Below, piece by piece: positions 45,469 to 52,470 of a stretch of DNA of 64,000 nucleotides; within the stretch, counting starts at the first letter, position 1; the number at the start of each line of letters is the position of its first letter. The stretch spans positions 2,108,001 to 2,172,000 of the forward strand of contig NZ_CP053941.1 in NCBI RefSeq assembly GCF_013267195.1. The letters run 5' to 3'. Below the pieces are notes generated by a model, which was not told the DNA's origin, made no database searches, and worked only from the letters and a program-made list of their open reading frames with translations. The translations under genes and the position numbers were made by a program. This DNA comes from Halorubrum salinarum. GTDB taxonomy: Archaea > Halobacteriota > Halobacteria > Halobacteriales > Haloferacaceae.

Positions 45469-46945
45469 TGTACTCCTCCGTGGCGGTCAGGACGGTGTTC
45501 GGGGCCGGTTGGCCCGCGTTCAGCAGCGCGACGTAGAGGCGCTCGCTCCGCTCGTGGACGCCGGTCTCGACCGCGACGTACGCCGCGAGGAAGGCGACGG
45601 CGACGACGGCGTGGAGCGCGGTCAGCTCGGTCGGCGCGGAGACGAGCGGGAGCCCGGAGAGGACCCCCGAGACGGCCCGGTACGCGAGCGCGTACACGCC
45701 GATGGCCGGGAGCGCGACGAGCGGGACCGCCGCGTAGCGGGCCGCCGTCGAGAGGGCGGTCTGCCGGACGGCGCTCCGGGCCGCGTGGAGCGTCGTGAGC
45801 GTCACGAACCCGGCGAGCAGCAGCCCGGTGTCGACGCTCGTCCCCTTCCCCGTCAGGAGCGCGAACGTCGCGCCGCCCGCGAGCCCCGTCAGCAGGACGA
45901 CGACCGCGCCGGCGACGCCCGTTCCGCCGGCGTCGTGGTCGGCCTCCCCCGGAGCCGCGCGCTCGACCTCGTCGCCCGCGCTCAGGAAGTGGTACGCCTT
46001 GTAGAAGCCGTGGAGGATGAGGTGCGTCACGGCGGCGCCGAAGAAGCCGAGCCCGGCCTGGACGATCATGAAGCCCATCTGCCCGACCGTCGAGCAGCCC
46101 AGTTCGCCCTTCACGTCCGCCCGGACGGTCTTGAGCAGCTTCCCGGCCAGCGCGCTCGCGGCGCCGACGACCACGACGGCGAGCATGAGCCCGGTCTCGA
46201 CGGTCACGACGGGCGCGAACCGGGTCAACAGGATCCCGCCCGCGTTGACGAACCCGGCGTGCATCAGCGCCGAGGCGGGGGTGGGGGCGGTCATCGAGGA
46301 GAGCAGCCAGCCGTGGAACGGGACCAGCGCCGACTGGATCATCGCCGCGAGGACGAGCGCGGCGCCGGCGACGAGCCACGCGGGCCCGCCGAGGGCGTCG
46401 GCGCTCGCGGCGACGCCGGATATCGTCGTCTCGCCCGTCGTCCGCCACAGCGCCGTCAGCGCGACGCCGAGCAGCGCGCTGCTGGCGAGGAAGTGACGCC
46501 GGGCGACGCCCGCGGCGGCGCGGGCCTGCGGCCAGCCGTCGACGGTGCCGACGAGCCGGGCCATCAGGAGCCCCATCGCCAGCCAGCAGGTCCAGAACAG
46601 CGCGACGTGGTCGGCCGCGACGAGCGCCATCACGGCGAGCGTGAACCCGAAGACGCCGAGGAAGAAGTCGGTCTCGTGGGCGTCCCCGGCCATGTAGCGG
46701 CGCGAGTAGCTGTGGACGATCCCGCTGAAGAACGTGACCACCACCCACATCAGGACGGTCAGCCCGTCGACGGCGACCGCGCCGGGAATCTCCCACACCC
46801 CGCCGAGTCGGAGTCGGGCGACGAGGACGGCGACGCTCGCGGCGAACAGCGTCCACGCGAGCCGGGTTAATGCGACGGGAAGTGACGAGGTTTCGGCCGT
46901 CTCCCGGAGCGCTCCGACCGTCGGTTTCGAGGTGCGTCCTGACAT
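45458..46945 (-). CDS. dabB: DabB, NuoL/antiporter-like membrane subunit
   Basis: A 495-aa protein with ~13-14 membrane helices of the complex I NuoL/Mrp family: VVTFFSGIVHSYSRRYMAGD, FWTCWLAMGLLMARLVG, and ALMHAGFVNAGGILLTRFAPV with the HAG motif. Lys in VRADVKGELGCSTVGQMGFM belongs to the ion channel. It couples cation or proton flow to DabA. The start is probably ATG 46943-46945 (MSGRTSKPT). An in-frame GTG 15 bp further up (46958-46960) is possible, because TATA TTTTAATAG (47036-47044) predicts a ~70-nt leader. It overlaps dabA by 11 bp. Confidence 0.9.
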   Translation of the reverse strand: MSGRTSKPTVGALRETAETSSLPVALTRLAWTLFAASVAVLVARLRLGGVWEIPGAVAVDGLTVLMWVVVTFFSGIVHSYSRRYMAGDAHETDFFLGVFGFTLAVMALVAADHVALFWTCWLAMGLLMARLVGTVDGWPQARAAAGVARRHFLASSALLGVALTALWRTTGETTISGVAASADALGGPAWLVAGAALVLAAMIQSALVPFHGWLLSSMTAPTPASALMHAGFVNAGGILLTRFAPVVTVETGLMLAVVVVGAASALAGKLLKTVRADVKGELGCSTVGQMGFMIVQAGLGFFGAAVTHLILHGFYKAYHFLSAGDEVERAAPGEADHDAGGTGVAGAVVVLLTGLAGGATFALLTGKGTSVDTGLLLAGFVTLTTLHAARSAVRQTALSTAARYAAVPLVALPAIGVYALAYRAVSGVLSGLPLVSAPTELTALHAVVAVAFLAAYVAVETGVHERSERLYVALLNAGQPAPNTVLTATEEYNDN

Positions 46946-47034
46946 CGTTCGAGTCGTCACGCGACCGCCGTCGGAGTCCGGACCGCGTCCGGATCCGAAT
47001 TCGGTCGCATCTACTCCCCCTCGAGAACGCACCG

Positions 47035-47100
47035 TCTATTAAAATTGTCTGTATTCACAATTCGTTCGATTATCTCGCATTATAGAACATTATGGTTACC
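47035..47100. promoter_or_regulatory. AT-rich control region upstream of dabBA
   Basis: In a ~70% GC neighbourhood this 65-bp tract is AT-rich. It contains the dabB TATA box (AATTTTAATAGACG on the minus strand, ~47033-47046) and, upstream of it, two direct CATTAT repeats at 47079-47084 and 47089-47094, one helical turn apart. TTATGGTT at 47090-47097 has an inverted match AACCATAA at 47177-47184, near the divergent amidohydrolase start. The layout suggests a regulator-binding region; the regulator is unknown. Confidence 0.5.
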
Positions 47101-47208
47101 GACTCGCGAGCGCACAGCGGACGAGCCCGGCCTGCGGCCCCACTCGACTTCCGCTCGCCCCCGTCGCCACTCAGGAAACCATAACGTCCCCCGGTCCGGA
47201 GGGGCGGT

Positions 47209-48225
47209 ATGGAAGAACTCTCGGGGACCGTCCTCGCCGGCGAGTCGTTCGAGCCGGTGCGGGGACGGGTCGTCGTCGAGGACGGGCGGATAGCGGCGGT
47301 CGAGGAGACGGCCACGGAGTCGACGGACATCGTGCTGCCGGCGTTCGTCAACGCGCACACCCACCTCGGGGACTCCGTCGCGAAGGAGGCGGCCGTCGGC
47401 CTCTCGCTCGACGAGGCCGTGGCGCCGCCGGACAGCCTGAAACACCGCCGGCTGGCGGCCGCCGACCGCGACGAACTGGTGTCGGCGACGCGTCGCACCC
47501 TCCGGTACATGCGCCGGACGGGCACGGTCTCCGCGCTGGACTTCCGCGAGTCGGGTCCTCCCGGCGCGCGCGCGCTCCGCGAGGCGGCCGAAGACACGGG
47601 CGTTGACCCGTTCATCTTCGGGAGCGGCGACCCGGCGGTGCTCGACGTGGCCGACGGTTACGGCGCCTCCGGCGCCAACGACGACGACTTCGCCGCCGAG
47701 CGCGCCGCCTGCGAGGAGCGCGGCGTCCCCTTCGCGATCCACGCGGGCGAGCCCGACGCGACGGACATCCACCCGGCGCTCGACCTGGACCCGGACCTGC
47801 TCGTCCACATGGTCCACGCCGAGGAAGAGCACCTCGAACGGGTCGCGGACCAGTCCGTTCCGATCGCGGTCTGTCCGCGCGCGAACGCGGTCCTCGGCGT
47901 CGGGACGGCGCCGATGCGCGACCTGGTGGACCACGCGACCGTCGCGCTCGGCACGGACAACGTCATGCTGAACCAGCCGTCGATGTTCCGCGAGATGGCG
48001 ACCGCCGCGAAGCGGTTCGACGTGACCGACCGGGAGGTGCTGCGGATGGCCACCGCCGCCGGCGCCGAGATCGCCGGCCTCGACTGCGGCGTCGTCGAGC
48101 CCGGGCGGCGCGCGGCGCTGCTCGTCCTCGACGGCGACTCGGACAACACCTCCGGGACGGCCGACCCCGTCAGCGCCGTCGTCCGGCGCGCGACCGGGCT
48201 GGACGTGAAGCGGGTCGTCGGCTGA
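47209..48225 (+). CDS. Amidohydrolase (chlorohydrolase/deaminase-like)
   Basis: A 338-aa metal-dependent hydrolase of the amidohydrolase superfamily. It has the metal motif AFVNAHTHLGD (HxH), His in PFAIHAGEPD, and His in LLVHMVHAEEEHLE. The metal-bound catalytic Asp is in ALGTDNVMLN. Spacing and the VCPRAN motif match cytosine/guanine-deaminase-like subgroups, so it may deaminate a nucleobase or pterin analogue. CCATAACG at ~47179-47186 is the probable TATA, with the ATG ~26 bp downstream. It is divergent from dabB and converges on the Lrp gene. Confidence 0.87.
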   Translation: MEELSGTVLAGESFEPVRGRVVVEDGRIAAVEETATESTDIVLPAFVNAHTHLGDSVAKEAAVGLSLDEAVAPPDSLKHRRLAAADRDELVSATRRTLRYMRRTGTVSALDFRESGPPGARALREAAEDTGVDPFIFGSGDPAVLDVADGYGASGANDDDFAAERAACEERGVPFAIHAGEPDATDIHPALDLDPDLLVHMVHAEEEHLERVADQSVPIAVCPRANAVLGVGTAPMRDLVDHATVALGTDNVMLNQPSMFREMATAAKRFDVTDREVLRMATAAGAEIAGLDCGVVEPGRRAALLVLDGDSDNTSGTADPVSAVVRRATGLDVKRVVG

Positions 48226-48234
48226 CCGCCCCGG

Positions 48235-48714
48235 TCAGTCACCCTCGTGCCGCTCCGCGTCGAACCGCCCGAAGGGGGTGGTCTCGTGGGTCCGCACGAG
48301 CACCTCGTCGGCGACCGTGACCCCCATGTCGAGGAGCGCCTGCGCCACGGGCGTGATGTCGCTGTCCGACTCGCCGACGACGGTCACGAGCAGGTTCTGC
48401 TCGCCCGTCACGAGCTCCTGGACCGACACGACGCCGTCGATCTCTAAGATGTCGGGGATGAGCTCGCCCCGCTCCGGGATCGACGCGGTGCAGTAGAGCA
48501 GCATCCGGAGCGGGTACCCCGACCGCTGGTAGTCGACGCTGGCGCTGTACCCCTTGATCACGCCCTCCGACTCGAGCCGCTGGATGCGCTTGCGGACGGT
48601 GCTGTCCGAGGTGCCGGTCCGCTCCGCGATGTCCCCGGACGACGTGTTCCGGGCGTCGGCCTGGAGCGCGTAGAGGATCGCCCTGTCGACGTCGTCGATC
48701 GCGCCGTTGTCCAT
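48235..48714 (-). CDS. Lrp/AsnC-family transcription regulator
   Basis: A 159-aa regulator. The N-terminal winged HTH (AILYALQADARNTSSGDIAE, then TGTSDSTVRKRIQRLESEGV) is followed by a RAM/ligand-binding domain (YPLRMLLYCTASIPERGELI ... ELVTGEQNLLVTVVGESD). It probably forms octamers and responds to an amino acid or metabolite. TATA GTATAAAAGC (48740-48749) lies ~27 bp upstream. Targets are unknown; the dabBA/amidohydrolase intergenic region 1 kb away is one candidate. Confidence 0.92.
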   Translation of the reverse strand: MDNGAIDDVDRAILYALQADARNTSSGDIAERTGTSDSTVRKRIQRLESEGVIKGYSASVDYQRSGYPLRMLLYCTASIPERGELIPDILEIDGVVSVQELVTGEQNLLVTVVGESDSDITPVAQALLDMGVTVADEVLVRTHETTPFGRFDAERHEGD

Positions 48715-48826
48715 ACCCCGCCGATAGGCGCGTGCCGCTTTTATACGTTGTCGGGGCGGTTCGGCGCGCCGCCGGTCGTCGCCTCGATCCCGACGCCTAC
48801 ATACGACCGCCGCCAGTTGGTCGGGT

Positions 48827-49225
48827 ATGGCGCCCTACACCGTGGACATCGAAGTGCGGTTCCGCGACATCGACGCGCTCGGCCACGTCAACAACGCTGT
48901 CTACGCGACGTACATCGAGCAGGCTCGGACGCGATACTTCCGCGACGTGCTCGACATCGACATCTCGCAGTCGTCGAACGTGCTGGCGTCGCTGTCGATC
49001 GACTTCCGTCGCCCGATCGAGTTACCGGACGAAAACGTGACCGTCACCGTCGAACTGGCCGACCTGGGGCGGTCGAGCGCGACGATGACCCACGAGATCC
49101 GCGTCGGCGACGCGGTCGCCGCGGAGGCCGAGGCGACGGTCGTCGCGTTGGACCCGGAGACCGGAGAGCCGGCGCCGATCCCCGAGGAGCACCGGACCAA
49201 GATGGAGTCGTACCACGACCTCTGA
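48827..49225 (+). CDS. 4HBT-type acyl-CoA thioesterase
   Basis: A 132-aa single hot-dog-fold thioesterase. VRFRDIDALGHVNNAVYATY carries the catalytic Asp and the GHVNN motif, and IDFRRPIELPDENVTV is the conserved central strand. It hydrolyses an acyl-CoA, with chain type unknown. CTACATACG at ~48796 is a plausible TATA for a leaderless ATG. It precedes the glutaredoxin gene by 80 bp on the same strand, and is divergent from the Lrp gene. Confidence 0.9.
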   Translation: MAPYTVDIEVRFRDIDALGHVNNAVYATYIEQARTRYFRDVLDIDISQSSNVLASLSIDFRRPIELPDENVTVTVELADLGRSSATMTHEIRVGDAVAAEAEATVVALDPETGEPAPIPEEHRTKMESYHDL

Positions 49226-49304
49226 GGGGCTCGGGGGACCGGGTCCCGCCGGCCGATCCGCTCCGGACGCACACCTTCTTGACGCCGCGGACGGATCGAT
49301 CGGT

Positions 49305-49544
49305 ATGAGCGTTCGACTGTACGCCCTCGACGGGTGTCCCTGGTGCGAGAAGGCGGCCGACGCCTTGGACGAGGCGGGCGTCGACTACGAGACGGAGTGG
49401 GTGGAGGCGCTCCACTCGCGGCGGAACGAGGTCAAGCGCGTCAGCGGCCAGCGCGGCGTCCCGGTTCTCGTCGACGAGGAGCGCGGCGTGACGATGGCCG
49501 AGAGCGCGAACATCGTCGAGTACGTCGAGAGGACCCTCGCATGA
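49305..49544 (+). CDS. Glutaredoxin/GST-N-like thiol protein
   Basis: A 79-aa thioredoxin-fold protein: VRLYALDGCPWCEKAADAL with redox motif CPWC (Cys13, Cys16 region), cis-Pro in RGVPVLVDEE and TMAESANIVEYVERTL at the end, the GSH-site pattern of the GST N-domain. Haloarchaea use gamma-glutamylcysteine rather than glutathione, so it may work with that thiol. Its stop codon overlaps the ATG of the cobalamin adenosyltransferase gene (ATGA), so they form an operon. Confidence 0.9.
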   Translation: MSVRLYALDGCPWCEKAADALDEAGVDYETEWVEALHSRRNEVKRVSGQRGVPVLVDEERGVTMAESANIVEYVERTLA

Positions 49545-50074
49545 GCATCTACACCGGCCGGGGCGACGAGGGCGAGACCGACCTCCGGGACATGAGCCGG
49601 GTGTCGAAGTCGAGCCACCGCATCGAGGCGTACGGCTCCGTCGACGAGGCGAACGCCCTCCTCGGCACGGTCCGTCCGACGGGCCACGACGACGTCGACG
49701 ACCTCCTGGAGACGGTCCAGAACCACCTCCACATCGTCCAGGCGGACCTCGCGAACCCCGACCCCGACCCGGACGACCCGCAGGTCGACGGCGACCACGC
49801 CGCGGAGCTGGAGGACCGCATCGACGCGTTCGACGAGGAGCTGGAGCCGCTCCAGTCGTTCATCCTGCCCGGCGGCGGCGAGGCCGGCGCGGCGCTCCAC
49901 CACGCGCGCGCCGTGGTGCGGCGGGCGGAGCGGCGCGTCGTCGACCTCGCGCGCTCGGAGCCGATAAACGAGGCCGTCGTCACCTACCTCAACCGGCTCT
50001 CCGACCTCCTCTTCACCCTCGGTCGGGTCGTCAACGCGCGCGACGGCGAGCCCGAGGAGTCGCCCACGTACTGA
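49541..50074 (+). CDS. Cobalamin adenosyltransferase (PduO type)
   Basis: A 177-aa five-helix-bundle ATP:cob(I)alamin adenosyltransferase. N-terminal YTGRGDEGETDLRDMSRV binds ATP, AYGSVDEANALLGTVR is the conserved first helix, and ILPGGGEAGAALHHARAVVRRAERR carries the core Arg/Glu. It makes the adenosyl cofactor for B12-dependent enzymes. The ATG overlaps the glutaredoxin stop by ATGA. The thiol protein may help reduce cobalamin before adenosylation, which is inference from linkage only. Confidence 0.95.
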   Translation: MSIYTGRGDEGETDLRDMSRVSKSSHRIEAYGSVDEANALLGTVRPTGHDDVDDLLETVQNHLHIVQADLANPDPDPDDPQVDGDHAAELEDRIDAFDEELEPLQSFILPGGGEAGAALHHARAVVRRAERRVVDLARSEPINEAVVTYLNRLSDLLFTLGRVVNARDGEPEESPTY

Positions 50075-50121
50075 GTCGCCCCGAGCGCGCGATTTTTCCC
50101 CGTCCCCCGCGAGGTGGAGGT

Positions 50122-50448
50122 ATGACGCTCGACAGCTACGCGGCGGCGGTCGACGGGCTCGACCCGGGCCCCGGCGAGGTCGAGACGGCGGAGCTACTGG
50201 TGAGCGACGACGTGCTCGTGAAGGCGTTCGTCCTCGGCCCCGACGCGGCGGTCGACCCGCACGAACACGCCGACGCCACGAACGTGTTCCACGTGCTTGA
50301 GGGTGAGCCGACCGTGGTCCGCGACGGCGAGGAGGCGGCGCTCGCGGCGCCCGCGGTGGTGCCGAACGAGCGCGGCGCGGTTCACGGCGCCCGCAACGAC
50401 ACCGACGATCGGGCCGTGCTCACGGCCAGCATCGCACCCCTCCCCTGA
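50122..50448 (+). CDS. Cupin-domain protein
   Basis: A 108-aa single cupin barrel. Metal motif 1 is AAVDPHEHADATNVFHVLEG, with His and Glu ligands. The later His motif is PNERGAVHGARND. It probably binds a metal and a small organic ligand; the reaction is unknown. GGCGATTTTTCC at ~50087 is a likely TATA ~28 bp upstream of the ATG. Its stop overlaps the ATG of the rhodanese gene (TGATG at 50446-50450), so the two are coupled. Confidence 0.85.
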   Translation: MTLDSYAAAVDGLDPGPGEVETAELLVSDDVLVKAFVLGPDAAVDPHEHADATNVFHVLEGEPTVVRDGEEAALAAPAVVPNERGAVHGARNDTDDRAVLTASIAPLP

Positions 50449-50840
50449 TGGACGGCGAAATCGATCCCGAGGAGCTGTCGGCGCTGCTGGACGAGCGCGA
50501 CGGCTCCCCCGACGAGTCGCTGCGTATCGTCGACATCCGCGATCAGCGGGCGTTCGACCGCGGCCACCTCCCCGACAGCGAGTGTATCCCCTTCCCGGAG
50601 CTGACGAGCCGGATCGCGGAGCTGGAGGGCGCGGACCGGATCGTCACCGTCTGTCCCCACGGCGTCGCCAGTCAGCAGGCGGCCCAGCTCATCGGCAGCT
50701 ACGAGGGCACGCAGGACGCGCGCGTCGAGAGTCTCCGCGGCGGCATCGAGGGCTGGCAGGAAGCGGTCGGCGAGCTGACCGAGTCGCCGGCGCCCGAAGG
50801 GGACGACGGCGCCGACGAAGGCCCCGAGTCGCCCTTCTGA
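50448..50840 (+). CDS. Rhodanese-domain protein
   Basis: A 130-aa single rhodanese domain with active-site loop VCPHGVAS holding Cys69, preceded by LRIVDIRDQRAFDRGHLPDS and followed by LRGGIEGWQ, the usual end of the fold. It carries sulfur as a persulfide or acts as a thiol carrier. It starts within the cupin stop codon (TGATG). A disordered acidic tail (PEGDDGADEGPESPF) is present. The gene runs up to the convergent VLRF1 gene. Confidence 0.92.
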   Translation: MDGEIDPEELSALLDERDGSPDESLRIVDIRDQRAFDRGHLPDSECIPFPELTSRIAELEGADRIVTVCPHGVASQQAAQLIGSYEGTQDARVESLRGGIEGWQEAVGELTESPAPEGDDGADEGPESPF

Positions 50841-50868
50841 CGCGGGCCGGCCGCTCCGGGCCCGGCCT

Positions 50869-51777
50869 TCAGATCGCGCGAACCCGCACCCGCCAGAAGT
50901 CGCGGAACGCGTCGTCGAGCGCCGCCTCCGGCTTCCCGGTGGCGTCGGAGACGTCGGTGACGTCGGCGCGGTCGCGCACCCGACCGAGGACGCTGCGCTC
51001 GCCGACGGCGATCACGCGGTCGAGGTCGTCCGCGTCGGCGACCTCGGAGAGCGCCTCGGCCGCCCGGTCGAGGTGGTCGTCGATCTGTCCCTCGCGGCGG
51101 CGCTCGAAGCGCCCCTGCGAGAACCCACCCTTCGAGTGGGCCTCCTTCACGTCGCTGGTGAACCCCTCGAAGGCGACGCGCTCGGCGCCCTCGTAGGTGC
51201 CGACGGCGAAGGTGTCCGAGCGGACCAGCGCGAACGCGAACCGGCCCGTCGGGCGGAACCACGACTCGTCGAGCCGGAAGCGGTCGCTCCACCGGTCGAA
51301 CGGGTCGGGCGCTATCGGCGGGGTCAGCGCGACACTCACCGCGCCGGTGTCGTCGGCGAGGACCACGGCCGGAGCCGCGCGCCGGACGAGCGCCGCGCGC
51401 TCGCCGAACCAGTCCGAGACGGTCGCCGGGACGGAGTCGGCGTCGGGGACGAACGCGGTCAACAGCCCCTCGGGGTCGTCGCTCTCGACGGCGCGGAAGC
51501 GGTCGAGCGCGTCGGTCAGCTTCGGGCCGCGCAGGTCGCTCACGCGCCGGAACTCGACGGACGCCTCGGTCCCCTCAGCGCGCTCCAGCCGCTCCTCTAG
51601 CGACTCGATCCGGTGTTCGAGCTCGTTGACGCGCTCCTCAGCGCGCTGGCGGTCGGCGACGGCTTCGGACCGCCGCTCCTCTTCGGCCTCCGCGCGCCGT
51701 TCGAGGTGGCGCTTCTCCTCCTCTAACTCCTCGATACGCTCCTTCAGCTCGGCGCGCCCGAGCAGCCTGTCGATCAT
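50869..51777 (-). CDS. Vms1/Ankzf1-like peptidyl-tRNA release factor (VLRF1)
   Basis: A 302-aa protein. Residues ~8-72 are a strongly charged coiled coil (Glu/Arg heptads). The rest is an eRF1-like VLRF1 domain whose catalytic loop reads HSKGGFSQGRFERRREGQID, with the GGxSQ motif at 217-221 (Gln221). In eukaryotes Vms1/ANKZF1 releases nascent chains from stalled 60S subunits in ribosome quality control. No Vms1 zinc finger is present, and the N-terminal coiled coil could substitute in ribosome docking. It converges on the rhodanese gene. The family call is strong, the in vivo role inferred. Confidence 0.9.
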   Translation of the reverse strand: MIDRLLGRAELKERIEELEEEKRHLERRAEAEEERRSEAVADRQRAEERVNELEHRIESLEERLERAEGTEASVEFRRVSDLRGPKLTDALDRFRAVESDDPEGLLTAFVPDADSVPATVSDWFGERAALVRRAAPAVVLADDTGAVSVALTPPIAPDPFDRWSDRFRLDESWFRPTGRFAFALVRSDTFAVGTYEGAERVAFEGFTSDVKEAHSKGGFSQGRFERRREGQIDDHLDRAAEALSEVADADDLDRVIAVGERSVLGRVRDRADVTDVSDATGKPEAALDDAFRDFWRVRVRAI

Positions 51778-51837
51778 ACCGAATCCGCGACCCGCCGCGA
51801 CCTAAAAGGTGCGTCTGCGGCGGAGACGTCGTCGAGC

Positions 51838-51848
51838 CTATTTATAAA
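51838..51848 (+). promoter_or_regulatory. TATA box before candidate noncoding RNA
   Basis: CTATTTATAAA at 51838-51848 matches the haloarchaeal TATA box very well and stands in an otherwise GC-rich gap. A plus-strand start would fall at about 51865-51870, exactly where the first hairpin begins. The same 11 bp recur at 51984-51994. Confidence 0.55.
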
Positions 51849-51864
51849 CGAAGCCCGTGCGGTG

Positions 51865-51970
51865 GCGCGTGCCGACGAGCGGCCGTAGGCCGCGAGTCGC
51901 ACGCGCGAGGGAGTCGCTGGCGGCTGGCGCCGCCAGCGACGAGGCTGGGGCTTTGGCGGTGTTCGCCGTC
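51865..51970 (+). ncRNA. Candidate structured noncoding RNA
   Basis: No credible protein lies here. From ~51865 the plus strand folds as a compound hairpin: stem GCGCGTGC (51865-51872) with GCACGCGC (51899-51906), one bulged C, GAC (51874-51876) with GTC (51896-51898), tandem G-A mismatches (51877-51878 against 51894-51895), then GCGGCC-GTA-GGCCGC. A second hairpin GTCGCTGGCGGC (51913-51924), loop TGGC, GCCGCCAGCGAC (51929-51940) is perfect over 12 bp. A small GGCG/CGCC hairpin follows at 51955-51967. A TATA box lies the right distance upstream. Closely similar strings seem familiar from other Halorubrum intergenic regions, but I cannot verify this. The 3' end is not defined. Confidence 0.5.
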
Positions 51971-51982
51971 GACCCGTCAGCA

Positions 51983-51998
51983 GCTATTTATAAATAGC
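51983..51998. promoter_or_regulatory. Perfect palindromic TATA element
   Basis: GCTATTTATAAATAGC at 51983-51998 is a perfect 16-bp palindrome built around a TATA box. Being symmetric it could drive transcription either way, or bind a dimeric protein. It repeats the 11-bp CTATTTATAAA found at 51838-51848, so the two copies flank the structured segment as direct repeats. Confidence 0.5.
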
Positions 51999-52044
51999 CG
52001 GTCACGGGGACGAAATCAGCGAAAACGGGGTCAATCACGTAGTC

Positions 52045-52389
52045 CTACGCGTTCACGAACGGCTCCCACCCCTCCCATCGTAGGAGCTTCTCGGCGCGGT
52101 CCGCGTCCGCCAACAGCACGTTCCGGCGGTCCGGGAGCGTCTCGTCGGCGAGCTCCCGCGGAATCGCGAGCGTCCCGCTCGGTACGTCGTCGTCGCCGGC
52201 GACCGGGATGTGGCCCCCGTCGACTTTCATGACGAGCGGGGCGTCGAGTCGTTCGACGCCCTCGCCGTCCGCGTACAGCTGCTCGTTGACGTGCTCGTGG
52301 TCCGCCCGCTGGATGACGGCGCGCTCGCCGCCGTGGGGTTCCACGTACAGTTCCCCCAGGTAGTAGCCGCTCGAGAATCGCTCGAACAT
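52045..52389 (-). CDS. DUF5802 family protein
   Basis: A small acidic protein of 114 aa from ATG 52387-52389 (MFERFSSGYYLGELYVEP). An earlier in-frame ATG at 52413 would add eight residues, but TATA CTTATATGG at ~52417-52425 places the start site after it, so I prefer 52389. The sequence VNEQLYADGEGVERLDAPLV and later LLADADRAEKLL match a haloarchaea-restricted family that I believe is DUF5802. The function is unknown. There is no membrane segment or enzyme motif. Confidence 0.72.
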   Translation of the reverse strand: MFERFSSGYYLGELYVEPHGGERAVIQRADHEHVNEQLYADGEGVERLDAPLVMKVDGGHIPVAGDDDVPSGTLAIPRELADETLPDRRNVLLADADRAEKLLRWEGWEPFVNA

Positions 52390-52470
52390 TCTATGCGTGG
52401 TACTCTCTGCCATGACCCATATAAGCGTTTCCCGCGGCTCACGCGCGCTGAGATTCGGGCGGGATGTCCG

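Noticed and set aside
51849-51983. A short protein gene inside the ncRNA candidate
   Set aside because: Frames are short, Arg/Ala-rich and dictated by the inverted repeats; the RNA fold explains the sequence better.
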